DNA from: MH13 sp040219355
GTDB taxonomy: Bacteria > Pseudomonadota > Alphaproteobacteria > Rhizobiales > MH13
Assembly: GCA_040219355.1 (NCBI GenBank)
Contig: JAVJSN010000009.1
Location: forward strand, 1-64,000
Direction: 5' to 3'
DNA length: 64,000 nt
In this document: positions 42,149-50,475 of the stretch, piece after piece
How the letters are laid out: each line of letters begins with the position of its first letter
Numbering within the stretch: the first letter of the stretch is position 1
The notes under the pieces: model-generated
Database searches by the model: none
The model's input: the letters and a program-made list of their open reading frames with translations, nothing else
Told to the model about the DNA's origin: nothing
Translations under genes and position numbers: made by a program

Positions 42149-43705
42149 ATGAACACAGCAATGCATGAGCGAGCACCCAAAGCCGTGGACGTGTGCGTTA
42201 TCGGTGGTGGCATCAATGGCGCAGGTGTCGCTCGCGATGCCGTTGGGCGTGGCTATTCGGTCTTGCTTGTCGAGATGGGCGACATCGCCAGCGCGACCTC
42301 CAGCTGGTCAACCAAGCTGATCCATGGCGGCTTGCGCTACCTGGAACACAACGAATTTGGCTTGGTGCGCGCATCGCTGATCGAGCGGGCACGGCTGCTC
42401 TCGGTTGCCTCACACTTGGTTACGCCTCTGCGTTTCGTGCTGCCGCATGGTTCAGGCATGCGCCCGGCCTGGCTGATCCGGCTCGGCCTCTTTCTCTATG
42501 ATAATCTCTCCATGAGCCGGAAGGTGCCCGGCTCCAAGGGTATCAACCTTGCCAGTGACCCGGCGGGAGAGGTCCTCAAACCTGATCTGCGCACGCGCGG
42601 CTTCACCTATTACGACTGTCAAGTGGATGATGTGCGCCTGACGCTCGCCAACCTCACTGATGCGGCCAAGCGTGGCGCGACCATCCAGCCGGGCACCAAA
42701 CTCGTGGCGGCAACAGCCAGAGACGGTGTTTGGAACCTCACCTTGGAGCGCCAATCCGATGGCGCGCGCTATCAGATCCACGCTCGCCATGTGGTCAACA
42801 CCGCAGGGCCTTGGGCCGATAGGGTCGCGCATTTACTCACCGGCACCAACTCACCCATCGGGCTGCGGCTGGTGCGTGGATCCCACATCGTGGTGCGCAA
42901 ACCGGCAGGCCTGGAGGATGCTTACCTCTTCCAGCAGCCTGATGAGCGCGTGGTCTTTATTATCCCCTATCAGGATGATTATGCGCTGATTGGCACAACG
43001 GACGCTGACCATACCGATCCTGGCGACGTTCAGATTTCGCAGGAAGAGACCGACTATTTGCTCAACGCCGCCAACCTCTATCTTGATAGGCAACTGACTC
43101 GCGACGACATCGCCTGGACGTTTGCTGGCGTGCGTCCGCTGCTCGACGATGGCACCGATGAAGCTCAGGAAGTAACCCGTGATTACAAGATTCTCACCAG
43201 CAAACACTTTAAGGCGGGCCTGACGAACGTGTTCGGTGGCAAGCTGACCACCTTCCGCACGCTGTCGCAAAAGGTGGTGGATGATCTCGCCGCGATCACC
43301 GGCCCCTCGGGCAGTGGCATGGAAAGCGGCTGGACTGGCTACACCGCCTTTGATGATGCTTTCGTTGACGATGTGGCCCGCGCCAAAGTGCTGGAGCAGG
43401 TACAGAACCAACTTTTACAGACATTGAGCGTCGTTGATGCCGACGCCCACGCCGAACGCCTGGTAAACATGCACGGCCGATCGGCCCAATCCATCGCGGG
43501 GATCATCGGAGCAGGCAAAGAATCCGCACTGATGTGTGGCCTCTTCCCCAGCGAAGTGGACCATATGGTGGAGCAAGAATGGGCACGCACCGCTGAAGAC
43601 GTGCTCTTCCGCCGCTGCAAGCTCGGGATCGATCAACCCAAACACGCCTTTGACGAGGTTCAAACCATCATCGACGCTCTGCTGGCCAAACGCGCCGCCG
43701 CCTGA
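42149..43705 (+). CDS. glpD: Aerobic glycerol-3-phosphate dehydrogenase
   Basis: Oxidises glycerol-3-phosphate to dihydroxyacetone phosphate at the inner membrane, passing electrons to quinone. The 518-residue flavoprotein has the FAD-binding VCVIGGGINGAGVARDA at about 15-31 and the family motifs SSWSTKLIHGGLRYLEHNEFGLVRASLIER (in parts) and LIGTTDADH. The C-terminal DAO_C domain is present. It precedes glpK by 71 bases in one operon. No GlpR-type regulator is in the window. Confidence 0.97.
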   Translation: MNTAMHERAPKAVDVCVIGGGINGAGVARDAVGRGYSVLLVEMGDIASATSSWSTKLIHGGLRYLEHNEFGLVRASLIERARLLSVASHLVTPLRFVLPHGSGMRPAWLIRLGLFLYDNLSMSRKVPGSKGINLASDPAGEVLKPDLRTRGFTYYDCQVDDVRLTLANLTDAAKRGATIQPGTKLVAATARDGVWNLTLERQSDGARYQIHARHVVNTAGPWADRVAHLLTGTNSPIGLRLVRGSHIVVRKPAGLEDAYLFQQPDERVVFIIPYQDDYALIGTTDADHTDPGDVQISQEETDYLLNAANLYLDRQLTRDDIAWTFAGVRPLLDDGTDEAQEVTRDYKILTSKHFKAGLTNVFGGKLTTFRTLSQKVVDDLAAITGPSGSGMESGWTGYTAFDDAFVDDVARAKVLEQVQNQLLQTLSVVDADAHAERLVNMHGRSAQSIAGIIGAGKESALMCGLFPSEVDHMVEQEWARTAEDVLFRRCKLGIDQPKHAFDEVQTIIDALLAKRAAA

Positions 43706-43776
43706 CACAAATCCAGACAAACCTTCACCTGCCAACGGCGCCGACAGAGTGCCGGACCACTTTCGGGAGACCCACC

Positions 43777-45261
43777 ATGAGCCTCATCCTTGCAATCGAT
43801 CAAGGCACCACATCAGCGCGCGCTTTGATCTACGATGCCTCACTCAACGTGCTTGCCAGCGCCCAGGAAGAGCTACCACAAATCTATCCCGCCGATGGCT
43901 GGGTGGAGCACGACGCCGAGGTGATCTGGAGCCTGGTGCAGTCAACGGTCAAAACGGCGTTGCATAAGGCCGGCAAAACGCCATCTGACATCGCAGCCAT
44001 CGGCATCACCAACCAGCGCGAGACGGTTGTCCTTTGGGATCGTGCGACCGGCAAACCCATCGGAAACGCGATCGTCTGGCAGGACCGGCGCACTGCTGAA
44101 ACCTGTCGTCGCCTGAAGGCCGAAGGCGCTGAGCCCATGGTTCAGGAACAAACCGGCTTACTGCTCGACCCTTATTTTTCCGGGTCCAAATTGGCCTGGA
44201 TGCTCGATCAGAATCGCGGATTGCGCACCCGCGCCCGAAACGGCGAACTGGCCTTTGGCACCATCGATAGTTTTCTCATCTACCGTCTGACCGGAGGCAA
44301 ACGCCATGTCACCGACGCCAGCAATGCCTGCCGGACACTGTTGTTCGACATCGGAACCCAGGACTGGTCCGACGATCTCCTAAAGCTCTTCAACATCCCC
44401 GCAGCCCTGCTTCCTGAAGTGCTCGACTGCGCCGATGATTTCGGCATGACCGATCCGTCGGTCTTCGGCGCCTCGGTGCCCATTTTGGGCTGCGCTGGCG
44501 ACCAGCACGCCGCCACGATCGGCCAGGCTTGCTTCAAACCGGGTATGGTCAAAGCCACCTACGGCACAGGTCTATTTGCAGTGCTCAACACCGGCAGTGA
44601 GCGCATACAATCAAAGAACCGCCTGCTGACCACCCTTGCCTACCGCCTGGACGGCAAGCCAACCTACGCATTGGAAGGCTCGGTGTTCATTGCTGGCGCC
44701 GCTGTTCAGTGGCTGCGCGATGGGTTGAAACTGATCGAAAACGCCCCGCAGGTGAATGATCTAGCCAACAAAGGCGTGCGCGGCGCGATAACGCTGGTTC
44801 CGGCCTTTGTCGGTCTTGGCGCACCTTATTGGGATCCCGATGCGCGCGGCGCGATCTTCGGCATCACCCGCGATACAGGACCGGAAGACTTCGCCCATGC
44901 GGTGCTCGAAAGCGTAGCCTTTCAAACCCGCGACCTGCTCGACGCCATGGCGCGGGACTGGCCCGAAGGTGAACGTTCGGTTCTACGCGTTGATGGCGGC
45001 ATGACCCAGTCTGATCTCACTCTGCAACTGCTCGCAGACATTCTCGACGCGCCCGTGGAGCGTCCCAATGATCTAGAAACCACGGTCAAAGGCGCAGCCT
45101 ATTTGGCAGGTCTGAAAGCTGGTCTCTGCCCAGACCTCGAAACCTTCGCCGCCACCTGGCAAAAAGACGCTGAATTTACCCCACATCTGGACGAAGAAAC
45201 TCGCCAGTTCCACATGGACCGCTGGCACGATGCGGTGAAGCGCACTCTAACAACTGGCTAA
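43777..45261 (+). CDS. glpK: Glycerol kinase
   Basis: Phosphorylates glycerol with ATP. The 494-residue protein begins MSLILAIDQGTTSARALIYD (FGGY phosphate-binding motif). It continues with GWVEHDAEVIW, ITNQRETVVLWDRATGKPIGNAIVWQDRRTA (in parts), GTIDSFLIYRLTGG and the C-terminal signature LESVAFQTRDLLDAM..RVDGGMTQSDLTLQLLADILDAPVERP (in parts). Length is standard. It pairs with glpD to feed glycerol into central metabolism. Confidence 0.97.
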   Translation: MSLILAIDQGTTSARALIYDASLNVLASAQEELPQIYPADGWVEHDAEVIWSLVQSTVKTALHKAGKTPSDIAAIGITNQRETVVLWDRATGKPIGNAIVWQDRRTAETCRRLKAEGAEPMVQEQTGLLLDPYFSGSKLAWMLDQNRGLRTRARNGELAFGTIDSFLIYRLTGGKRHVTDASNACRTLLFDIGTQDWSDDLLKLFNIPAALLPEVLDCADDFGMTDPSVFGASVPILGCAGDQHAATIGQACFKPGMVKATYGTGLFAVLNTGSERIQSKNRLLTTLAYRLDGKPTYALEGSVFIAGAAVQWLRDGLKLIENAPQVNDLANKGVRGAITLVPAFVGLGAPYWDPDARGAIFGITRDTGPEDFAHAVLESVAFQTRDLLDAMARDWPEGERSVLRVDGGMTQSDLTLQLLADILDAPVERPNDLETTVKGAAYLAGLKAGLCPDLETFAATWQKDAEFTPHLDEETRQFHMDRWHDAVKRTLTTG

Positions 45262-45321
45262 CGATCGCCAGGCCGCCGAGGCCAAAGTGATCCGGGGTCT
45301 CGCGCCTTTTTATTATCGATA

Positions 45322-45349
45322 TCCCGGTGCTCGCTTCGCTCGGCCGGGA
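45322..45349. repeat. REP-like palindrome after glpK
   Basis: TCCCGG..GCTCGCTTCGC..CCGGGA forms a hairpin of the dispersed type common in alphaproteobacterial intergenic regions. It lies between convergent glpK and the small membrane protein gene. Confidence 0.6.
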
Positions 45350-45362
45350 CTTGCGGCTTTGG

Positions 45363-45755
45363 TCACTCGCCAAACCGCAGCGTCGAGACAATCTGCCAAG
45401 TGGCGCGGTCGATTTCGAAAATCACCGGGCCATCGGCATTTGAAACACTCACGAACAGCGAGCGCGCATCCACGCTTACGCCATCGATTACAGCGCCGGG
45501 CATGCTTTCCACCACAACGCTGCGCACCTCATCGGCGGTGATGTTGGCTGGATAAGAAGAAACCTGCCCATCGCTCGACGGAACGCTCAGAGAGCGGTAG
45601 AGAATGACCCCGAGCACCGCAAAAACGCCCAGAAACATGATCCCCGATGAAACCAATGACAAACGCCGCATCTTGTGCGCGACCGCCTCAAGCCGCGGGT
45701 CGAGCGGTTCCTCATCATTTGGCGATTGAGGAGCGTTGGGGGTCGATGACGCCAT
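45363..45755 (-). CDS. Small inner-membrane protein (probably DUF6476)
   Basis: A 130-residue protein with a hydrophilic N-terminus, one membrane segment at about 35-55 (LVSSGIMFLGVFAVLGVILY) and a C-terminal soluble domain (VSVDARSLFVSVSNADGPVIFEIDRATWQIVSTLRFG, in parts). It resembles the DUF6476 family by sequence and by its divergent position next to an RluA-type gene; the family name is moderately sure. Its start codon overlaps the start codon of the divergent neighbour by two bases. Confidence 0.7.
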   Translation of the reverse strand: MASSTPNAPQSPNDEEPLDPRLEAVAHKMRRLSLVSSGIMFLGVFAVLGVILYRSLSVPSSDGQVSSYPANITADEVRSVVVESMPGAVIDGVSVDARSLFVSVSNADGPVIFEIDRATWQIVSTLRFGE

Positions 45756-46782
45756 GAGCGATAATATCCTAGAGGCAGATAGGGATAGAGACGATGTCCT
45801 GCGCCTTCAAGCATCTGACGCGCACCGGGGCAAGCGGCTCGATGCTGTGCTGGCAAGCGAGGCTGAGGGAACCGGCCTGTCGCGCAGTCGCATCACCGCA
45901 CTGATCAAGGACGGCCATTGCACACTAGACGGCACACCACACAGCAATCCAGCGGCCAAATTGCGCGGCAGCGAAACCATAGAACTGGACATTCCAAAGG
46001 CCGAGGATCCCAACCCGCAGCCTGAAGCAATCCCGCTGGATATCCTGTTCGAAGATGACGCGCTCATCGTTCTCAACAAACCCGCTGGCTTGGTGGTGCA
46101 CCCGGGCGCTGGTAACCCAACCGGTACACTCGTCAACGCGCTTTTACACCATTGCGGCGACAGCCTGTCCGGCATTGGTGGCGTCAAACGTCCTGGTCTT
46201 GTTCATCGGCTGGACAAGGACACGTCCGGCGTCATGGTCGTCGCCAAGACCGACCAGGCCCATCAAAACCTGTCAGCACAGTTTGCCGACCATGGCCGCA
46301 CCAACGATCTAGAACGCATCTACACCGCCTTTGTTTGGGGCAACACGAAAACCAAGTTCACCGTGGATGCTGCGATAGGTCGCGACCGCGCCAACCGGCT
46401 AAAAATGGCCGTTTCCAAGCGCCCAGATGCCCGCGAGGCGATTACCCATGGTCACCGGCTTGCAAGCTATGGCGATCGGGAGAGTCCGACGATCAGCAAA
46501 ATTGCATGCCAGCTGGAAACCGGGCGCACCCATCAGATTCGCGTTCATATGGCCCATATCGGCCATGGCGTGGTTGGTGACCCGGACTATGGGCGGGGAG
46601 GCCGCACCCGCGCCAATAGGTTTGAAGACGCGGCAAAAGAGGCCATTTTGGCTTTCCCTAGGCAGGCTTTGCAGGCCACAACGCTACAATTCACCCATCC
46701 TAAAAGTGCTGAAATTATGCGTTTCGATGTTGAATTAGACAAGCAATTACAGGAGCTTGAGGCCATTCTCTCGCAACAGTGA
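45754..46782 (+). CDS. RluA/RluD family 23S rRNA pseudouridine synthase
   Basis: A 342-residue pseudouridine synthase with an S4 RNA-binding domain at about 25-80 (KRLDAVLASEAEGTGLSRSRITALIKDG, in parts) and a catalytic domain with D154 in HRLDKDTSGVMVVAKT. Further family motifs are NKPAGLVVHPGAG, ETGRTHQIRVHMAHIGHGVVGDPDYG (in parts) and FPRQALQATTLQFTHP. The presence of S4 favours RluD-type modification of 23S rRNA. The start is uncertain: ATG at 45754 overlaps the divergent start codon; a TTG six codons upstream is less likely. It lies upstream of rpoH. Confidence 0.92.
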   Translation: MSDNILEADRDRDDVLRLQASDAHRGKRLDAVLASEAEGTGLSRSRITALIKDGHCTLDGTPHSNPAAKLRGSETIELDIPKAEDPNPQPEAIPLDILFEDDALIVLNKPAGLVVHPGAGNPTGTLVNALLHHCGDSLSGIGGVKRPGLVHRLDKDTSGVMVVAKTDQAHQNLSAQFADHGRTNDLERIYTAFVWGNTKTKFTVDAAIGRDRANRLKMAVSKRPDAREAITHGHRLASYGDRESPTISKIACQLETGRTHQIRVHMAHIGHGVVGDPDYGRGGRTRANRFEDAAKEAILAFPRQALQATTLQFTHPKSAEIMRFDVELDKQLQELEAILSQQ

Positions 46783-46921
46783 ACAAACTGTAATGCAACC
46801 AGCCCCTGTTTTGGCCAAATCAATACCTATATCAAACGTTCAAAATGGGGTCGCTTTATCAATAAGGACCCGCAATCTCTCGCCTTATTGGGAGAGTCTA
46901 CAAAGGGAGCGTGCAATCTAA

Positions 46922-47815
46922 ATGGCACAATCAGTTTCCACCCTGCCGTCCATTGATGGCGGTTTATCCGGCTATCTCACTGAAATCCGTAAGTTTCCGA
47001 TGCTGGAGCCTGACCAGGAATTCATGCTGGCCAAACGGTTTGTTGAACATCAAGATTCTGAGGCAGCTCATAAGCTTGTCACCAGCCATTTGCGCCTGGT
47101 GGCCAAGATCGCCATGGGCTATCGCGGCTATGGTTTACCAATTGGAGAAGTTGTTTCCGAAGGCAATGTCGGCTTGATGCAAGCCGTCAAACGCTTTGAT
47201 CCGGACAAAGGCTTCCGCCTGGCGACCTATGCCATGTGGTGGATCAAAGCTTCAATCCAGGAGTACATTCTGCGCTCATGGAGCCTTGTCAAAATGGGCA
47301 CCACCGCCAACCAGAAGCGTCTGTTCTTTAATCTACGTAAGGTGAAGGGCAAAATCTCTGCGCTCGAAGAAGGCGATCTCAAGCCGGAACAGGTGACGGA
47401 AATCGCCACCCGCCTCAACGTCTCTGAAGCTGAGGTGATTTCGATGAACCGCCGTCTTGGTGGCGACAGTTCGCTGAACGCCACCGTGCGTCAAGACACG
47501 GAGAGCTTAGAATGGCAGGACTGGCTGGTCGACGATAGCGACAGCCAAGAGGTCATGCTCATCGACAGCGAAGAGAAGGACAATCGCCGCGCAATGCTGC
47601 GGGAGTCGCTCGACGTGCTTAATGATCGCGAGCGTCGGATCTTTGAGATGCGTAGGCTGTCCGATGATCCGATGACGCTGGAAGAGCTAAGCCAGGAGTT
47701 CGGCGTTAGCCGCGAACGCGTGCGCCAGATCGAAGTGCGGGCCTTTGAGAAGGTCCAGGAGGCTGTTGTGGCCGCATCAGCCATGCTTGAAGAGCGTGGT
47801 TTAGAAACACGCTAA
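46922..47815 (+). CDS. rpoH: Heat-shock sigma factor RpoH (sigma-32)
   Basis: A 297-residue sigma-70 family factor. Region 2 includes HLRLVAKIAMGYRGYGLPIGEVVSEGNVGLMQAVKRFDPDKGFRLATYAMWWIKASIQEYILRSWSLVK (in parts), and the RpoH box appears as QKRLFFNLRKVKGKI at about 133-147, which separates RpoH from RpoD. Region 4.2 (LEELSQEFGVSRERVRQIEVRAFEKVQ) closes it. The 139-base gap upstream carries an AT-rich CTATAT that could be a -10 element, but a convincing -35 is not clear. A full heat-shock promoter was not recognised. Confidence 0.97.
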   Translation: MAQSVSTLPSIDGGLSGYLTEIRKFPMLEPDQEFMLAKRFVEHQDSEAAHKLVTSHLRLVAKIAMGYRGYGLPIGEVVSEGNVGLMQAVKRFDPDKGFRLATYAMWWIKASIQEYILRSWSLVKMGTTANQKRLFFNLRKVKGKISALEEGDLKPEQVTEIATRLNVSEAEVISMNRRLGGDSSLNATVRQDTESLEWQDWLVDDSDSQEVMLIDSEEKDNRRAMLRESLDVLNDRERRIFEMRRLSDDPMTLEELSQEFGVSRERVRQIEVRAFEKVQEAVVAASAMLEERGLETR

Positions 47816-47881
47816 GCAAGTCCTTCAGTAAAACAGTTTAAGTTGCCGGGCTGTTGGTTTCTCGCAGCCTGGCGATTGTCG

Positions 47882-48868
47882 TTAAGGGTACGTACTGCCG
47901 CCTGTACCGCAAGGATTTGTTGTTGTTGGCGGCATTTGCTTGGGCAAAGCACCACCTTTACTCCGCTTGCAAGGATAGTCAAAACCTGGTCCCGTCACGT
48001 CCGGATTGTTGCCGTTCGGCCCTGGCAGCAGGTCAAATGGCAACACATCGATGCTCGGCAGTTCAGTGATCGCAACACCGTTCACCTGCAGCCCGGAACC
48101 CACTGACGGCAACTCAATCGCGGCAATGATCTGTGATTGAACGCTGCTTGGGATAGGGCCCGGTCCGATAGGTCCCGCACCGGCAGCTGGCACAAACACT
48201 CCAAATCCTTCGCGGCGAATTTCAACTGATCCACCAGCCGTTTGAACAACCACACGCCCGCGCTGGGTGATGCCATTGTAATTGGTGTCTGGTCCGCGCA
48301 GGACAACGAAAACGGCTGTCGCAGGGTCCACCACAGTGCCCGGCGGGATAAGCCCGGCCGCTTGAGCCAAAGCCACGGCTTCCGCGCCCACCACCACATC
48401 GAAAGTCGTACCGCGTGAGCCGATGGTCGCCGATGGCGTTTCAATGGAAATGTTCTGGGGTGCAATGGCCCCGATCCCGCCGGAAACAAATCGCAAAAAA
48501 CCTTGTGTCGAACGGGCCGCAATTTCACCAACAGAGCGATCAGGATCATAGACAAATCGGTCTATCACCAAGTCATTGCTCTCACCAATCGTGAACACAC
48601 TCTCATCCAAGAGCAACACCTGCATGCCCGACTGGCGTTGGGTCAGCACCCGATCGCCAAGCAGCATCGCATCGCCACCGGAGGGCGCACGAGCAGCCCC
48701 ACCTGAACGCACTTCAACCGAGCCACGGACAGCCGCAGCGGTGCCCACTTGCGCTTGCTGGGAGAAAACCGGCGAAACCACAGCGCTCAACAGAAAGCCG
48801 ACAACGCCAACAAACGCTAAAAGCGCCATTGGATGATGCATCGCTTGGGTGACGGATCTGCGCGTCAT
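47882..48868 (-). CDS. Exported FecR-domain protein
   Basis: A 328-residue protein with an N-terminal hydrophobic export signal (about 14-38, ending PVFSQQA). A FecR-like domain follows at about 70-165 (VLTQRQSGMQVLLLDESVFTIGESNDLVIDRFVYDP, SIETPSATIGSRGTTFDVVVGA in parts). The C-terminus is Pro/Gly-rich. FecR domains in this setting are thought to sit in the periplasm or surface and bind ligands or partners; the target here is unknown. The start at 48868 leads directly into the signal; the frame runs to 49030 over the previous gene. It is 13 bases after the barrel gene, so co-transcribed. Confidence 0.85.
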   Translation of the reverse strand: MTRRSVTQAMHHPMALLAFVGVVGFLLSAVVSPVFSQQAQVGTAAAVRGSVEVRSGGAARAPSGGDAMLLGDRVLTQRQSGMQVLLLDESVFTIGESNDLVIDRFVYDPDRSVGEIAARSTQGFLRFVSGGIGAIAPQNISIETPSATIGSRGTTFDVVVGAEAVALAQAAGLIPPGTVVDPATAVFVVLRGPDTNYNGITQRGRVVVQTAGGSVEIRREGFGVFVPAAGAGPIGPGPIPSSVQSQIIAAIELPSVGSGLQVNGVAITELPSIDVLPFDLLPGPNGNNPDVTGPGFDYPCKRSKGGALPKQMPPTTTNPCGTGGSTYP

Positions 48869-48881
48869 GCTCTGCGCCTCG

Positions 48882-50261
48882 TTACATGGAGAACCGGCGA
48901 GCAACTGATAGCCCCACGGTCCAGTTATCGCTGTCATAAACAGCAATGTTCGATTCATTGATTTCGTAGCGACCAAACGTTTCCAGCGACCAGCCGCTTG
49001 CCCACGCGCGGTCACCATCCACCCCAACATGATCCAGGATCAGCGAGAAGGGCGCAGCAACCGCCAAGTCCAAAGCGTAGCGCATCTCATCACGAGCAAC
49101 TGTGGCGGGGATCACATTGGGGTTGATCGCATCGTAGGAAACATCGCGTATCGAGCCACCTAAACGCACCTGATAGCCAGACGCGTTGCGGTATCGCACC
49201 GACAAGCCACCGCCAAAGGAATCATAGCTGAACCACGCGCTGCCAGCGTCCTTGGTGGCGTACAGCGCATGAGCCGTCACATCCCAAGTATCGGTAATAC
49301 GATACGTGATCGATGGGGTCGCAGAAACCTCCCAACCATCTCCGTCGCCAACATTGGTGGTCGAGAATAGATTGACGTCCGCACGGTCGTGGGCCGCCTC
49401 AACGCGAAGGGTCGCAGACACACGATCCGACACGTCCACGATCAACTGCGCACGGCCACCCAATCTGCTGCCGTAGAAATGCCCGCCGACAAACTCAGCC
49501 TGCGCCAATGCCATCACATCGAAAAAGGCAAAGCCCAGATCAAAACGTGGGCCAAGTGCCAAACGTCCATAGGAATGACCGCGCGACCCATCGTCATGGG
49601 CGCGGGCAAAGCCGTGACCTTCAACGCGGAAACTGTGACCCTGCCCGCCATAGGGCAGCTCACCAATAAATTGCAGTTCGCCAAAGCCGCCAAACGCGCC
49701 TTCGGCGGGGAAAGCGAAGTTTTGGCCGCTCAAAGTAAAGTTGCCGGGCCGCTGCCCCGGATTGCTATCGTACAGCGCCCCAAAACGGATGACGCCGGAA
49801 AGCGTGGCGGCCAAAGGATCAGAGCGCACTGACGCCGCCAAAAGGTCCGCCTGTGCGCGGTCTTCTGGCGAAAGCGGGCGGGTCTCAAGATAGGCAAGAT
49901 CGTTGGCAGCGCCCGCGTCGTCGCCAAGGCGCAAGAAGACGGCCACGCGGATCAGACGGGCTTCATCAAAGTTGGGGTTTTGCAGAAGAATGCGCTGCAA
50001 CGTGACTGACGCGGCTGGAAAATCGCCCTCGTCAAGTTGCACCTCAAGCAAGGTCACATTGGCTTGCAGATTATCGGGGTCGGCAAGAACCGCCGCGTAC
50101 GCCGCCTGATGCCGCGCGCTACTTGCTTGGGCCTGACTGATCAAAGTGGCCAGCGCGGCACCGACCAGCAAAAGGGCAACGCCGGCTACCAGTGCAAATC
50201 GGTTGAATGTGGTACTCACAACGCGCATGCGCCTAACCCCGACAGAAATACGGGCACGCAC
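48882..50261 (-). CDS. TPR plus outer-membrane beta-barrel protein
   Basis: A 459-residue protein with an N-terminal membrane/signal segment (about 20-45), a TPR-like helical region (about 50-150, YAAVLADPDNLQANVTLLEVQLDEGDFPAASVTLQRILLQNPNF in parts), then about 300 residues of alternating aromatic and Gly-rich strands ending in a terminal aromatic motif (SVARRFSM). It resembles surface-lipoprotein-assembly-modifier-like proteins with a TPR and barrel. The GTG at 50261 has GGGAG 8 bases upstream; ATG at 50228 is an alternative. It precedes the FecR gene. Confidence 0.78.
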   Translation of the reverse strand: MRARISVGVRRMRVVSTTFNRFALVAGVALLLVGAALATLISQAQASSARHQAAYAAVLADPDNLQANVTLLEVQLDEGDFPAASVTLQRILLQNPNFDEARLIRVAVFLRLGDDAGAANDLAYLETRPLSPEDRAQADLLAASVRSDPLAATLSGVIRFGALYDSNPGQRPGNFTLSGQNFAFPAEGAFGGFGELQFIGELPYGGQGHSFRVEGHGFARAHDDGSRGHSYGRLALGPRFDLGFAFFDVMALAQAEFVGGHFYGSRLGGRAQLIVDVSDRVSATLRVEAAHDRADVNLFSTTNVGDGDGWEVSATPSITYRITDTWDVTAHALYATKDAGSAWFSYDSFGGGLSVRYRNASGYQVRLGGSIRDVSYDAINPNVIPATVARDEMRYALDLAVAAPFSLILDHVGVDGDRAWASGWSLETFGRYEINESNIAVYDSDNWTVGLSVARRFSM

Positions 50262-50475
50262 TTTCAACGCTCCCCCAAAACGTTATCACAAGCCCTGTTT
50301 TACCTTTTCTTAGGAAATGGCCGTACGGGCAAGTACTTCACCCGATCACAACCTTAGCGCGACCCCGAATAGCTGCACAGTGTTGCCGATTCAGCGCACC
50401 ATAACCACAATCGGCGCCACATTCAGGCGGTGACGACGCTAGACGGCACGCCGCCTTGCCAGCTAACGGTAAGCC

